Shown here: positions 36,771 through 45,008 of the stretch, one piece after another
Layout: every line of letters begins with the position of its first letter
Position numbering within the stretch: the first letter of the stretch is position 1
NCBI RefSeq assembly: GCF_001940165.2
Contig: NZ_CP135162.1
Location: 1,539,501-1,603,500, forward strand
Length of the DNA stretch: 64,000 nt
From: Roseburia sp. 831b
GTDB taxonomy: Bacteria > Bacillota > Clostridia > Lachnospirales > Lachnospiraceae
Direction: 5' to 3'
Translations under genes and position numbers: made by a program
Notes under the pieces: model-generated
What the model saw: only the letters and a program-made list of their open reading frames with translations
What the model was told of the DNA's origin: nothing
Databases searched by the model: none

Positions 36771-38360
36771 TTATTCACGTCCAAACTCTGATAAAACAAG
36801 TCCTTCATTTCGGTCTAATGTCATACCGACACTCCATGCATTGACAAACAGTAACAATGGACGGCCTTTCAAATCCTGAATCTTCTTCATATCAGAGGTT
36901 CCTGTTAATTTATCCATATCGATGTCCTTATTTTCAATCCAGCGGATATGTTCATAAGGCAGATTTTCCATACGGATTTCAACGTTATATTCGTTCTCAA
37001 GACGATATTTTAAGACATCAAACTGCAGCACACCGACAACACCGACGATGACCTCTTCCATTCCCATATTATATTCCTGGAAAATCTGAATGGCACCTTC
37101 CTGTGCAATCTGCTGCATTCCCTTCATGAACTGTTTCCGCTTCATCGTATCGACCTGGCGTACTCTTGCAAAATGCTCCGGCGCGAAGGTCGGAATACCT
37201 TCAAACTGGAACGGTTTTGCCGTGGTAATTGTATCTCCAATCGAAAAAATACCCGGGTCAAACACACCAATGATATCTCCGGCATAAGCCTCCTCTACAA
37301 TGTGGCGCTCCTGTGCCATCATCTGCTGCGGTTGGGATAATTTAATCTTCTTATTGCCACCCTGTACGTGTGTGACTTCCATACCAGCCTCAAATTTACC
37401 GGAACAGATTCTCATAAACGCAATTCGGTCACGGTGATTCTTATTCATATTCGCCTGAATCTTAAAGACAAACGCAGAAAAATCCTCCTGGAATGGGTCA
37501 ATCTCTCCGATATCTGCCTTACGTGGCAATGGAGAATATGTCATTTTCAAGAAATGCTGTAAAAAGGTCTCAACACCAAAGTTTGTTAAGGCAGAACCGA
37601 AAAATACAGGAGAAAGTTCACCCTTGCTTACTAAGTCCATATCAAACTCAGCACTTGCTCCATCTAACAATTCAATCTCTTCTAACAGCTTGTCCTTATA
37701 ATCCTGTCCGATTTCATCCACCAAAGCCGGGTCATCAATGTCAATCTGTTTTTCCTGTCCCTCCTTGGTTCCTTTTAATGTATCGGAAAAGGTCATGACC
37801 TTCTTTGTATTACGGTCATATACCCCCTTAAAATTCTTTCCGGAACCGATTGGCCAGTTAACCGGGCATGTTGCGATACCAAGCTCTTTTTCGATATCAT
37901 CTAACAGGTCGAAGGTATCGTTTGCATCACGGTCCATCTTGTTAATAAAAGTAAAAATCGGGATATGTCTCATAACACAGACTTTAAACAGCTTTCTTGT
38001 CTGCGCCTCAACACCTTTGGATGCATCGATTACCATGACCGCAGAGTCTGCTGCCATAAGGGTACGATACGTGTCCTCCGAGAAATCCTGATGTCCTGGT
38101 GTATCCAAAATATTGATGCAGTAACCGCCATAATTAAACTGTAAAACAGAAGAAGTAACAGAGATACCTCTTTGCTTTTCGATTTCCATCCAGTCAGACA
38201 CTGCATGGCGTGCTGTCGCTTTTCCTTTTACGGAACCAGCTAGATTGATTGCACCTCCATACAATAAAAACTTCTCTGTCAATGTTGTCTTACCTGCATC
38301 CGGATGGGAAATAATTGCAAAGGTACGACGTTTCTCTATTTCTTTTCTTAAGTCAGCCAA
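36771..38360 (-). CDS. prfC: Peptide chain release factor 3
   Basis: RF3 is a GTPase that removes RF1 and RF2 from ribosomes after termination. The 529-residue protein has G1 SHPDAGKTTLTEK, the switch region QRGISVTSSV, G3 DTPGHQDFSEDTYR and G4 NKMDRD, and the RF3-specific C-terminal domains. The length and ADSAVMVIDASKGVEAQT block separate it from EF-G. Downstream of deoB by 18 bp and followed closely by trxA. Confidence 0.97.
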   Translation of the reverse strand: MADLRKEIEKRRTFAIISHPDAGKTTLTEKFLLYGGAINLAGSVKGKATARHAVSDWMEIEKQRGISVTSSVLQFNYGGYCINILDTPGHQDFSEDTYRTLMAADSAVMVIDASKGVEAQTRKLFKVCVMRHIPIFTFINKMDRDANDTFDLLDDIEKELGIATCPVNWPIGSGKNFKGVYDRNTKKVMTFSDTLKGTKEGQEKQIDIDDPALVDEIGQDYKDKLLEEIELLDGASAEFDMDLVSKGELSPVFFGSALTNFGVETFLQHFLKMTYSPLPRKADIGEIDPFQEDFSAFVFKIQANMNKNHRDRIAFMRICSGKFEAGMEVTHVQGGNKKIKLSQPQQMMAQERHIVEEAYAGDIIGVFDPGIFSIGDTITTAKPFQFEGIPTFAPEHFARVRQVDTMKRKQFMKGMQQIAQEGAIQIFQEYNMGMEEVIVGVVGVLQFDVLKYRLENEYNVEIRMENLPYEHIRWIENKDIDMDKLTGTSDMKKIQDLKGRPLLLFVNAWSVGMTLDRNEGLVLSEFGRE

Positions 38361-38378
38361 AATAATTCCTCCAAAAAA

Positions 38379-39536
38379 CTAAAATTCAATGATGGTCTTT
38401 CCGGCACATTCTGGCTTAATTCCAAAATAATTCAAAATTGTCGCTGCTGTGTCGGCAAAACACTCTCTTGTTCCATAGTTTACACCTGCTTTGATTGGTT
38501 TTCCATACATCAAAAGTGGTGTGTACTCTCTGGAATGATCGGTAGAAGGTGTACTTGGATCACAACCATGATCTGCCGTAATCATAAGAATATCTTCGTC
38601 TTTCATCTGTGCTAAAAGCTCTGGAAGACGTTCATCAAAGTAAGTTAACGCTTTTGCATATCCCTCTACGTCATTTCTGTGCCCGTATAACATATCATAA
38701 TCTACCAGATTTGTAAAACATAAGCCGTTAAAATCTTTCTTCATATAAGCGAGTGTCTTATCAATTCCATCTGCATTTCCATCGGAACGCACATATTCAG
38801 TGATTCCTTTTTCCGCAAAAATATCGATAATCTTACCAACCGATAACACATCAAAGCCAGCATCTTTTAACTGGTCTAACATCGTAACTTTTGGTGGCTG
38901 CAAGGAAAAATCATGCCGTCTGCTTGTTCTTGTAAAATTGCCCGGTGTTCCGATAAATGGTCTTGCAATGACACGTCCTACCCCATGTTCTCCCTGTAAC
39001 ATTTCTCTTGCAATCTTACAATATTCATACAGCTGTTCTACCGGAACGACATCCTCATGTGCTGCTACCTGGAATACAGAGTCCGCGGATGTATACACGA
39101 TTAAGTCCCCTGTCTTCATGTGCTCCTCTCCGTAATCACGGATTACATCGGTACCGGAATATGGCTTGTTGCAAAGCACACCTCTTCCTGTTCTCTTTGA
39201 AAATTCATCTAAGATTTCCTGTGGGAAACCATTTGGATACGTTGGAAGTGGTGTCGGTGAAATCACTCCTGCAATCTCCCAGTGACCAATTGTAGTATCT
39301 TTTCCTTTGGATACCTCTGTCATTCTTGCAAAAGAACCGAGTGGTGCTTTCTCCTTTTCTCCAATGTCTACTCCATCAATATTAAAATATCCCAATTTTC
39401 TCATGTTTGGCATCGAAAAATAAGGGCTTTTGGAAACTGCTTTTAATGTATTGCTTCCTGCATCTCCATAATCTGCCGCATCCGGCATTTCCCCGATTCC
39501 AACACTATCTAAAACAATCAAAAATACTCTTTTCAT
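38379..39536 (-). CDS. deoB: Phosphopentomutase
   Basis: Interconverts ribose-1-phosphate or deoxyribose-1-phosphate with the 5-phosphates in nucleoside salvage. The 385-residue protein belongs to the alkaline phosphatase-like fold: N-terminal metal site VFLIVLDSVGIGEMPDA, the phosphorylated Thr in KGKDTTIGHWE (about residue 84), and C-terminal metal ligands in ITADHGCDPSTPSTDHSRE. No nucleoside phosphorylase gene is adjacent; it is upstream of prfC on the same strand. Confidence 0.97.
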   Translation of the reverse strand: MKRVFLIVLDSVGIGEMPDAADYGDAGSNTLKAVSKSPYFSMPNMRKLGYFNIDGVDIGEKEKAPLGSFARMTEVSKGKDTTIGHWEIAGVISPTPLPTYPNGFPQEILDEFSKRTGRGVLCNKPYSGTDVIRDYGEEHMKTGDLIVYTSADSVFQVAAHEDVVPVEQLYEYCKIAREMLQGEHGVGRVIARPFIGTPGNFTRTSRRHDFSLQPPKVTMLDQLKDAGFDVLSVGKIIDIFAEKGITEYVRSDGNADGIDKTLAYMKKDFNGLCFTNLVDYDMLYGHRNDVEGYAKALTYFDERLPELLAQMKDEDILMITADHGCDPSTPSTDHSREYTPLLMYGKPIKAGVNYGTRECFADTAATILNYFGIKPECAGKTIIEF

Positions 39537-39628
39537 CTTTATGCTCTCCTATCCTGCCAGGATGCATTTGCCTCCATTCAAAGAGACACCTCTGACATAT
39601 TACCATTAGCATAAACCGAATTGATAAG

Positions 39629-39678
39629 AAAATCAAGAAAAAGAACGCTACAAACGTAACGTTCTTCTTCCTGATTTT
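39629..39678 (-). terminator. Terminator-like inverted repeat after spoIIIAH
   Basis: A 17-bp imperfect stem (39631-39647 with 39660-39676) just beyond the spoIIIAH stop; the outer stem is T-rich on the minus strand. Confidence 0.65.
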
Positions 39679-39686
39679 GGTATGCG

Positions 39687-40400
39687 TTATTGCTGCTGTG
39701 CCTGGGTCGTGATTGGCGTAATGACAATATTTTCCGCTGAAATATTGGTCTTTCTTTTTACGATATCCTCCACCTGTGCTCTCTTGGCATCGGTAACATC
39801 TCCCATATTTAATACAACGTCACAGGATTCATCTGTGATGCTTACGACAACATCAGAAAATCCTTTTGCCTCAAGCAGCATCTCGGCTGCTGCCTCACGC
39901 TCCGCAATGTCGGTCATTGTAATCATTTCATTTACAGCTGACTGTTTTTGCTCCTCTGTCACACTGGTATTGTCAATGATTTCTAACAATGCCTCCTTAT
40001 TTTTGGAACGAATCTGCTCCCTGTTTAATTTCATTTCCGCCGCAAAGTCGACATTGCCAACCGTTGTGCTTGTAAGAACTGCTGCCCCTGCGTTTTCCAT
40101 ATTCTCGCCTTCTTCTACCTGTGCATCCACATTCGTCTCTGTCGTCTCCTGTGCGACATCGACGGATTCATCCGGCTCTTCCGCCACAAAGATGTCCCCT
40201 TCTAAAAGACTGTCCTCATCTGAAATTTCATATTCTTCCTGCATTGCATCATCGGTTACTGCATCGGATGCATTTGCTGCTGTCTGGGCTACCGCTTTAT
40301 CATCTATGTTTTCATTCATATAGCTGATATACCCTGCTACCGCAATCATCAAGGCAAGCGCCGTAATGATGATTTGATTCTTGCGAAACATTTTTTTCAA
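39687..40400 (-). CDS. spoIIIAH: Stage III sporulation protein AH
   Basis: Mother-cell component of the SpoIIIA-SpoIIQ channel that links mother cell and forespore. The 237 residues start with a membrane helix (about 8-27), then a long acidic linker, then a YscJ/FliF-like ring-building domain (about 120-230) holding AEREAAAEMLLEAKGFSDVVVSI-type sequence. It is the last gene of the operon and overlaps spoIIIAG by 4 bp. Confidence 0.92.
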   Translation of the reverse strand: MKKMFRKNQIIITALALMIAVAGYISYMNENIDDKAVAQTAANASDAVTDDAMQEEYEISDEDSLLEGDIFVAEEPDESVDVAQETTETNVDAQVEEGENMENAGAAVLTSTTVGNVDFAAEMKLNREQIRSKNKEALLEIIDNTSVTEEQKQSAVNEMITMTDIAEREAAAEMLLEAKGFSDVVVSITDESCDVVLNMGDVTDAKRAQVEDIVKRKTNISAENIVITPITTQAQQQ

Positions 40401-41020
40401 TTTGATTCCTCCTGCATGCGCATCTTTACTACTTTAATTTTATGTGGTTCTACCGAAAATAATGACTGAACTGCGTCCGAAATCTCTGTCACCACCGTCG
40501 GACTGTCAGCCCCCTGTGCCACAACGACAACTCCTTCCACCATAGGAAGCTCCTCTTTGGTCACATATGGGTATTTTCCATCCTCATTCTCCACGTACAC
40601 CGTCTGCTGCTCATTCCCGCTCTCCGTAATCGTTCTGCTTCCCCCGTCTCCATCCGTCTCTGTCGTCTGGTTATTCTGCGTCGATGCATCTTTTTCTACC
40701 ACATGTGTTCCATCGTCTTTTAGTGTAATCATCACCCGCACATTCCCAACCCCGTCCATCTCTGCTAGCACCTCCTCTAACCGTTTCTCCAGCTGTGTCT
40801 CATACGCATCCTTTTCCAGTTCCTTGGAACTTTTGGAATTAGATGTCTGTTCTACATTTGTAGTTGAATTTTGTTTTTCCTTTTTGGCTCCTGTCGGAAA
40901 TGCGACCACCAGAAGAAGGACGCCTGCCAGTGCAAGAATCAGCCAATCCCCCTTTTTCCAATTGAAAACTCCACCTTTTTTGAACCAGAGGTTTAATTTT
41001 TCCATTCCTTTTTGCTCCAT
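40397..41020 (-). CDS. spoIIIAG: Stage III sporulation protein AG
   Basis: Ring-forming part of the SpoIIIA channel. 207 residues: short cytosolic N-terminus, a membrane helix (WLILALAGVLLLVVAFP, about 26-43), then an extracytoplasmic ring-building domain with LEEVLAEMDGVGNVRVMITL and VEGVVVVAQGADSPTV. A loop between these two blocks is rich in Thr, Glu and Asp. It lies between spoIIIAF and spoIIIAH, coupled to the latter by overlap. Confidence 0.92.
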   Translation of the reverse strand: MEQKGMEKLNLWFKKGGVFNWKKGDWLILALAGVLLLVVAFPTGAKKEKQNSTTNVEQTSNSKSSKELEKDAYETQLEKRLEEVLAEMDGVGNVRVMITLKDDGTHVVEKDASTQNNQTTETDGDGGSRTITESGNEQQTVYVENEDGKYPYVTKEELPMVEGVVVVAQGADSPTVVTEISDAVQSLFSVEPHKIKVVKMRMQEESN

Positions 41021-41038
41021 ACCCTCAATCGCTGCTCC

Positions 41039-41590
41039 TCATTCATACGAAATATCTAATTGTTCCTCGCTCAATCCATAATGTTCCATCAATGCCTCTT
41101 TTAAGTTTTTACATAGTTCCTTCTCCTGTGGCGTCTGTTCCCCTTCTTCTCCCACCTCAATTTTTCCAATGATAATCTGATGTGAGGCGTCCCCCGTAAC
41201 AGTAAGGCTTATGTGTGAAACCTCATATTGTTCCGTCAGCTCTATCTCTAGCTGCTTCACCGTGAAATTCTGTGCCGCTACAACCCGCTCAATCTCATCT
41301 TCCACTAATTTTTTATATTGTTCAAAATATTCGCTTTGTTTTGAAAATTCAATTTTTTTTGCATTTTGGTTGATTTCTTCTGCCTCCTCTAAAAATGCCT
41401 CATACTGCACTTTTTCTAAGAACTCCTCCGGGTTCATAAAAAGTGAAAGTACCGGCGAAAGAAATACAAACGCTAACAGGATTCCCATGAAAAAACGGAT
41501 GTATTTCTGGTACGTTTTTGCAGGGACTAACTGAAAAAACAACATAAATAAGAGGAAAACCGCAAGATAGCTTTTCATGAATTCAAACAT
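41039..41590 (-). CDS. spoIIIAF: Stage III sporulation protein AF
   Basis: A 183-residue membrane protein with two N-terminal helices (about 8-24 and 33-50) and an extracytoplasmic domain that follows the SpoIIIAF pattern, including RFFMGILLAFVFLSPVLSLF and a long helix up to the C-terminal beta-rich part. Its identity rests on moderate sequence likeness and on its position, sixth of eight in a perfectly ordered spoIIIA operon. Confidence 0.9.
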   Translation of the reverse strand: MFEFMKSYLAVFLLFMLFFQLVPAKTYQKYIRFFMGILLAFVFLSPVLSLFMNPEEFLEKVQYEAFLEEAEEINQNAKKIEFSKQSEYFEQYKKLVEDEIERVVAAQNFTVKQLEIELTEQYEVSHISLTVTGDASHQIIIGKIEVGEEGEQTPQEKELCKNLKEALMEHYGLSEEQLDISYE

Positions 41591-41608
41591 CTTATCCCCA
41601 GATGCCTC

Positions 41609-42790
41609 CTAATACATGACGCTTGTTGCCGCCGTGGTAAGTGCAATCGTCACCACAAAAAGCAGCAGACAGGTTCCAAGTGTCTTTGCATACAAGATAC
41701 ATCCGTTCGTCACCCCCTCCATACATCCATAGATGCGCTTATCTGAAATTGGTCCTGCAATCGCACCTGTCACTTTATAAAGCACGACCATACACATAAT
41801 TTTTAAAAATGGAACCAGGCAGACAATTCCTAGTAACAACAGCGCCGCAACACCGACACAGTTTTTGATGACCATTCCACTTCCAACTAACAATTCGCTC
41901 ACACTCGAAAAGGAGTTCCCGATTCCCGGAAGAAATGATGCCACTTTTCCAAAAGCACCTCCCGTCAGCCTGTCTTTTGCCGGCGCAATCAGATTCTGAA
42001 TCACATTGAGTCCTAATATGATTCCCCAGCAAGCTTTAAACGTCCACTGAATCAGACTTTTCATAAGCTCCGTAAACCCTTTGAATTTGTCTTCCTCAAA
42101 AAAATTGCCAAACAGCTCTAACAGGATATAAAAATGAACTCCCGGCAGTAAAAAGCGCTCGAAAATCCATTCCACAAGATAGATGACCAAAAAGGACAGC
42201 TGATAAAATCCGAGGGATGAATTCACATTCGAAGAGAACATCATCGTAAAACAAAAAGTAGGCACGAGCGCTTTCATAAAGGAAATACAATTCTGTAAGG
42301 ACTGCGATACCAGTTCACTCACATTCATAACGGACTGTAATAAAAGTACAGACAAAAGACAGTAAAGCAACATAAAACAAATATCCGAAACATACGTTTT
42401 TTCTAACATTCCGGTAAAATTAGAGAGGGTCGAAAATGCAGCCAGCAATAATAAAATTTCCGCCAGAATTTTCCGGTTTTCACGAACCTGCGCACAGATG
42501 GCATCCTTGACGCTATCCATTACCTGCGTGATATCCAGATTCTTTGTTTCCCCCTTCCACAAGGCCTCAAACAAATCCGAAAAACTTGTTTTTTCATCCA
42601 TGTCGGTCAAAACATCATCCAGGCTGGAAAAATCCATCTCCTCTTGCAGCTCTTCTAGCGTCTGTTCCCCTATCCCTTTTTCCTCCCTGGTCTGCCCTTG
42701 TCCTGTTTTTTCATATGCGAACGTCTGTTGCGGGAACAATAAAAAATTCAGGAAAAAGAAAATGAACAATCCAATGATTCCTTTTTTCAT
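41609..42790 (-). CDS. spoIIIAE: Stage III sporulation protein AE
   Basis: Polytopic protein of the SpoIIIA complex. 393 residues with a cleavable-looking N-terminal segment (about 4-24), an acidic soluble stretch and about seven or eight membrane helices. Family blocks include SFMKALVPTFCFTMMFSSN and GGAFGKVASFLPGIGNSFSSVSELLVGSG. The stop codon overlaps the next gene downstream in the usual way, and its start overlaps the end of spoIIIAD by 4 bp. Confidence 0.94.
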   Translation of the reverse strand: MKKGIIGLFIFFFLNFLLFPQQTFAYEKTGQGQTREEKGIGEQTLEELQEEMDFSSLDDVLTDMDEKTSFSDLFEALWKGETKNLDITQVMDSVKDAICAQVRENRKILAEILLLLAAFSTLSNFTGMLEKTYVSDICFMLLYCLLSVLLLQSVMNVSELVSQSLQNCISFMKALVPTFCFTMMFSSNVNSSLGFYQLSFLVIYLVEWIFERFLLPGVHFYILLELFGNFFEEDKFKGFTELMKSLIQWTFKACWGIILGLNVIQNLIAPAKDRLTGGAFGKVASFLPGIGNSFSSVSELLVGSGMVIKNCVGVAALLLLGIVCLVPFLKIMCMVVLYKVTGAIAGPISDKRIYGCMEGVTNGCILYAKTLGTCLLLFVVTIALTTAATSVMY

Positions 42791-43170
42791 AAAAACTGCT
42801 CCAATGTCTCTAAAAAAGTGGTTAATACCGGCATGCTTATCACCAGAATCGAGATTTTTGCAAAAATTTCAATCTGCTGGCCTACTGCCCCGTATCCTGC
42901 ATCCTTGCAGATATTTACCGCAAACTCTGCCGCATAGGCAATCCCAATCATGCGAAGCACAATGGAAAGATACGAGCTGTCGATTGTCAACATGGACTCT
43001 ATTTTCTTTACAAATGCAAGGATTCCCTCCACCTTTGTAAGCGTAAAAATACAGATGCAAACGCTCAGTCCAAGACTGATAAGCGTGCTAAATTCTACTT
43101 TTTCTTTTTTTAATAACAGTGCTGCTAAAACTCCTGTCAGCCCTATCAGCCCTACTTTTATGATATCCAT
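42787..43170 (-). CDS. spoIIIAD: Stage III sporulation protein AD
   Basis: A 127-residue membrane protein with about four helices; SpoIIIAD and SpoIIIAC form part of the export base of the channel. The conserved end IAYAAEFAVNICKDAGYGAVGQQIEIFAKISIL-type block is present. Coupled to spoIIIAE by a 4-bp overlap and 11 bp after spoIIIAC. Confidence 0.94.
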   Translation of the reverse strand: MDIIKVGLIGLTGVLAALLLKKEKVEFSTLISLGLSVCICIFTLTKVEGILAFVKKIESMLTIDSSYLSIVLRMIGIAYAAEFAVNICKDAGYGAVGQQIEIFAKISILVISMPVLTTFLETLEQFL

Positions 43171-43181
43171 CTTCTTCCCAC

Positions 43182-43388
43182 CTATATTGCAAACAAGGTC
43201 TGCATCGTCTCAAACAATTCTGATATGTAAGGCACAATCCAGAACAGCACAATGATCAATCCTGCAAGGCTTGTTAAAAAAGCATGTTCTTCCCTCCCAC
43301 TGTGCTTTAAGACCTGGCTTAACACCGTCACCAGAATTCCCACTGCCGCTATCTTAAAAATTAAACTGATACTCATTTTTCTATCCAT
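43182..43388 (-). CDS. spoIIIAC: Stage III sporulation protein AC
   Basis: A 68-residue, two-helix membrane protein (about residues 8-27 and 39-58), the usual size. The conserved LIFKIAAVGILVTVLSQVLK and the short polar loop with REEHAF are visible. A second ATG four codons in would give the more common MSISLIFK opening; the first has AAGAGAGG upstream. Confidence 0.93.
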   Translation of the reverse strand: MDRKMSISLIFKIAAVGILVTVLSQVLKHSGREEHAFLTSLAGLIIVLFWIVPYISELFETMQTLFAI

Positions 43389-43418
43389 GCCTCTCTTTTA
43401 CCCAGCATTTTTCTGAAT

Positions 43419-43937
43419 CTAAATCAAAAGGAGAATGACAAATAATCCACTCATTACCGTGACTGTTCCGATTACCTTATCTCTCTCGCCTTGTTTCTTT
43501 CGTTCTTCCTTTATCCGCTCCTCTAAGCGTTCTAAATAGAGTGCAAGATGTCTTTCATTCTCTGCGATGTTTTTGCCAAAAAAAGCTTCTCCAGCCTCCG
43601 CTAATAACTCTGTTTCTTCTGTTGACAAATGTAATTCTTTTCTCGATACATAAAAACATTCCTTCCAGACTGTGATTGCTCGTCTGTTTTCCTTTTTTTC
43701 GAGGTTCTCTCCGATTTCCATGCAGATTTTTTGCAGACGCTTTTCCTCTGTAAGGTGCGCTTCCTTTAATAAAAGTTCCATCGGAAGCATCCTGTAATGC
43801 ATGTTTTGTGAAAGTTTTAACAAAAGAGAACGTATTTCGTATAGCAGCTTCAAATGCTCATGACGCTCCTTTTGCATGGAATAGGCAAGCCCGATACTTC
43901 CAAGGAAAATAAAGATACACCCGCCTGCTTTTAGCAT
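43419..43937 (-). CDS. spoIIIAB: Stage III sporulation protein AB
   Basis: A 172-residue protein related to GspF/TadC-type inner-membrane factors: a first helix (about 4-20), a helical cytosolic body with EIRSLLLKLSQNMHYRMLPMELLLKEA, and a C-terminal helix (about 155-171). Its start overlaps the spoIIIAA end by 7 bp, so the two are translated together. Confidence 0.92.
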   Translation of the reverse strand: MLKAGGCIFIFLGSIGLAYSMQKERHEHLKLLYEIRSLLLKLSQNMHYRMLPMELLLKEAHLTEEKRLQKICMEIGENLEKKENRRAITVWKECFYVSRKELHLSTEETELLAEAGEAFFGKNIAENERHLALYLERLEERIKEERKKQGERDKVIGTVTVMSGLFVILLLI

Positions 43938-44881
43938 ATGCGCTCCAGATTTTCATCATAGATTTCGATTTGGCGCTCTCCGGTGTCTTCCTTTTTCAAA
44001 AATACAAAACGTTTTATGATTTTCTTTTGCAGCCAGTTCCTTAAATAGGGCTTTTCCCACAATTCCCGGATTTCTCCCGCGTGAATCGTTCCAAGCACCT
44101 GACTCCCGGAAAAAACAGCACGCTCAACCGCTGCAAAATCTCTTTCTTCCCCAAGCTCATCCACCGCAATCACCTGAGGTGACATGGTCCGCAGCAAAAG
44201 CTGCATCCCTTCTTCTTTTCCGCATCCTTCTAGCACATCTGTGCGTGGTCCCAAATCATTTTGTGGAATCCCAAGGTGGCACGCTGCAATCTCGGACCGT
44301 TCGTCCACCACGCACACCTTTAACCCACCAAAAAGGTTCTCCCCCGTTGACAGCATTCGGATGCAGTCTCTTAGATATGTTGTCTTTCCAACGCCAGGTG
44401 CCGACACAAGCAATGTATTATAAATACTTTGTCCTCTTCGCAAAAAAGGTAAAATCTCTTTCGCACACCCTTTTCTTTCCCTTGCGACACGTATGTTTAG
44501 GAATGTAATCAAAGAAATTCCATCTATTTTTCCATCCGACACCACAGTTTGTCCTGCCAGTCCGACACGATGTCCTCCTTCCATCGTCAGATACCCCTGT
44601 CGAATCTCCTGTTGGAACGCATATAAGGAATAATTACAAATGTAGTTCAACATCTCATTTAAGTCTGCGGCGGACATTGGCTGCATCATCTGCCGCTTTT
44701 GCCGCCACTGCTCCTGCGATACCATCTCCTTTTTTCTGACGTCCCAATAACGGCACTCATTCCCATATACAAATTCCAACGGCTGTCCTACTCTGGCACG
44801 AATCTCCTCAATTCCATCCTTCCACGTGGTTTTTCTTAACGCTTCCCGCACCTCTCCCGGGAAAATATCCTCTAGCTCCAA
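43931..44881 (-). CDS. spoIIIAA: Stage III sporulation protein AA (ATPase)
   Basis: A 316-residue secretion-type ATPase, the motor of the SpoIIIA channel. Walker A is SAPGVGKTTYLRD (about residues 158-170) and Walker B is PQVIAVDELGEERD. The start codon is TTG at 44881, with GGGAGG 8 bp upstream; no in-frame ATG fits. First gene of the eight-gene operon, normally read from a sigma-E promoter. Upstream lies a small palindromic repeat. Confidence 0.95.
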   Translation of the reverse strand: MELEDIFPGEVREALRKTTWKDGIEEIRARVGQPLEFVYGNECRYWDVRKKEMVSQEQWRQKRQMMQPMSAADLNEMLNYICNYSLYAFQQEIRQGYLTMEGGHRVGLAGQTVVSDGKIDGISLITFLNIRVARERKGCAKEILPFLRRGQSIYNTLLVSAPGVGKTTYLRDCIRMLSTGENLFGGLKVCVVDERSEIAACHLGIPQNDLGPRTDVLEGCGKEEGMQLLLRTMSPQVIAVDELGEERDFAAVERAVFSGSQVLGTIHAGEIRELWEKPYLRNWLQKKIIKRFVFLKKEDTGERQIEIYDENLERIC

Positions 44882-44903
44882 GTCACATTCCTCCCGTCAT
44901 CTT

Positions 44904-44937
44904 TTTTATGTAATAGGAAATTTTCTATTACACAAAA
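44904..44937. repeat. Small palindromic repeat, copy 2
   Basis: A nearly perfect palindrome, TTTT-a-TGTAATAGgAAA followed by its complement, between spoIIIAA and the argS terminator. The first 20 bp are the reverse complement of 32500-32519. Confidence 0.75.
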
Positions 44938-44973
44938 CAAAAAGTCATAGATACAAAATTGTATCTATGACTT
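44938..44973 (-). terminator. Terminator after argS
   Basis: AAGTCATAGATACAA (44942-44956) pairs perfectly with TTGTATCTATGACTT (44959-44973), with T residues following on the minus strand. Confidence 0.92.
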
Positions 44974-45008
44974 AAATATATGACTTGTCTCTTTATTTAT
45001 GACTACTT

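Noticed and set aside
39682..40323. 213-residue Ser-rich frame opposite spoIIIAH
   Set aside because: Shadow of the spoIIIAH codons; the spoIIIA order and overlaps support the minus strand.
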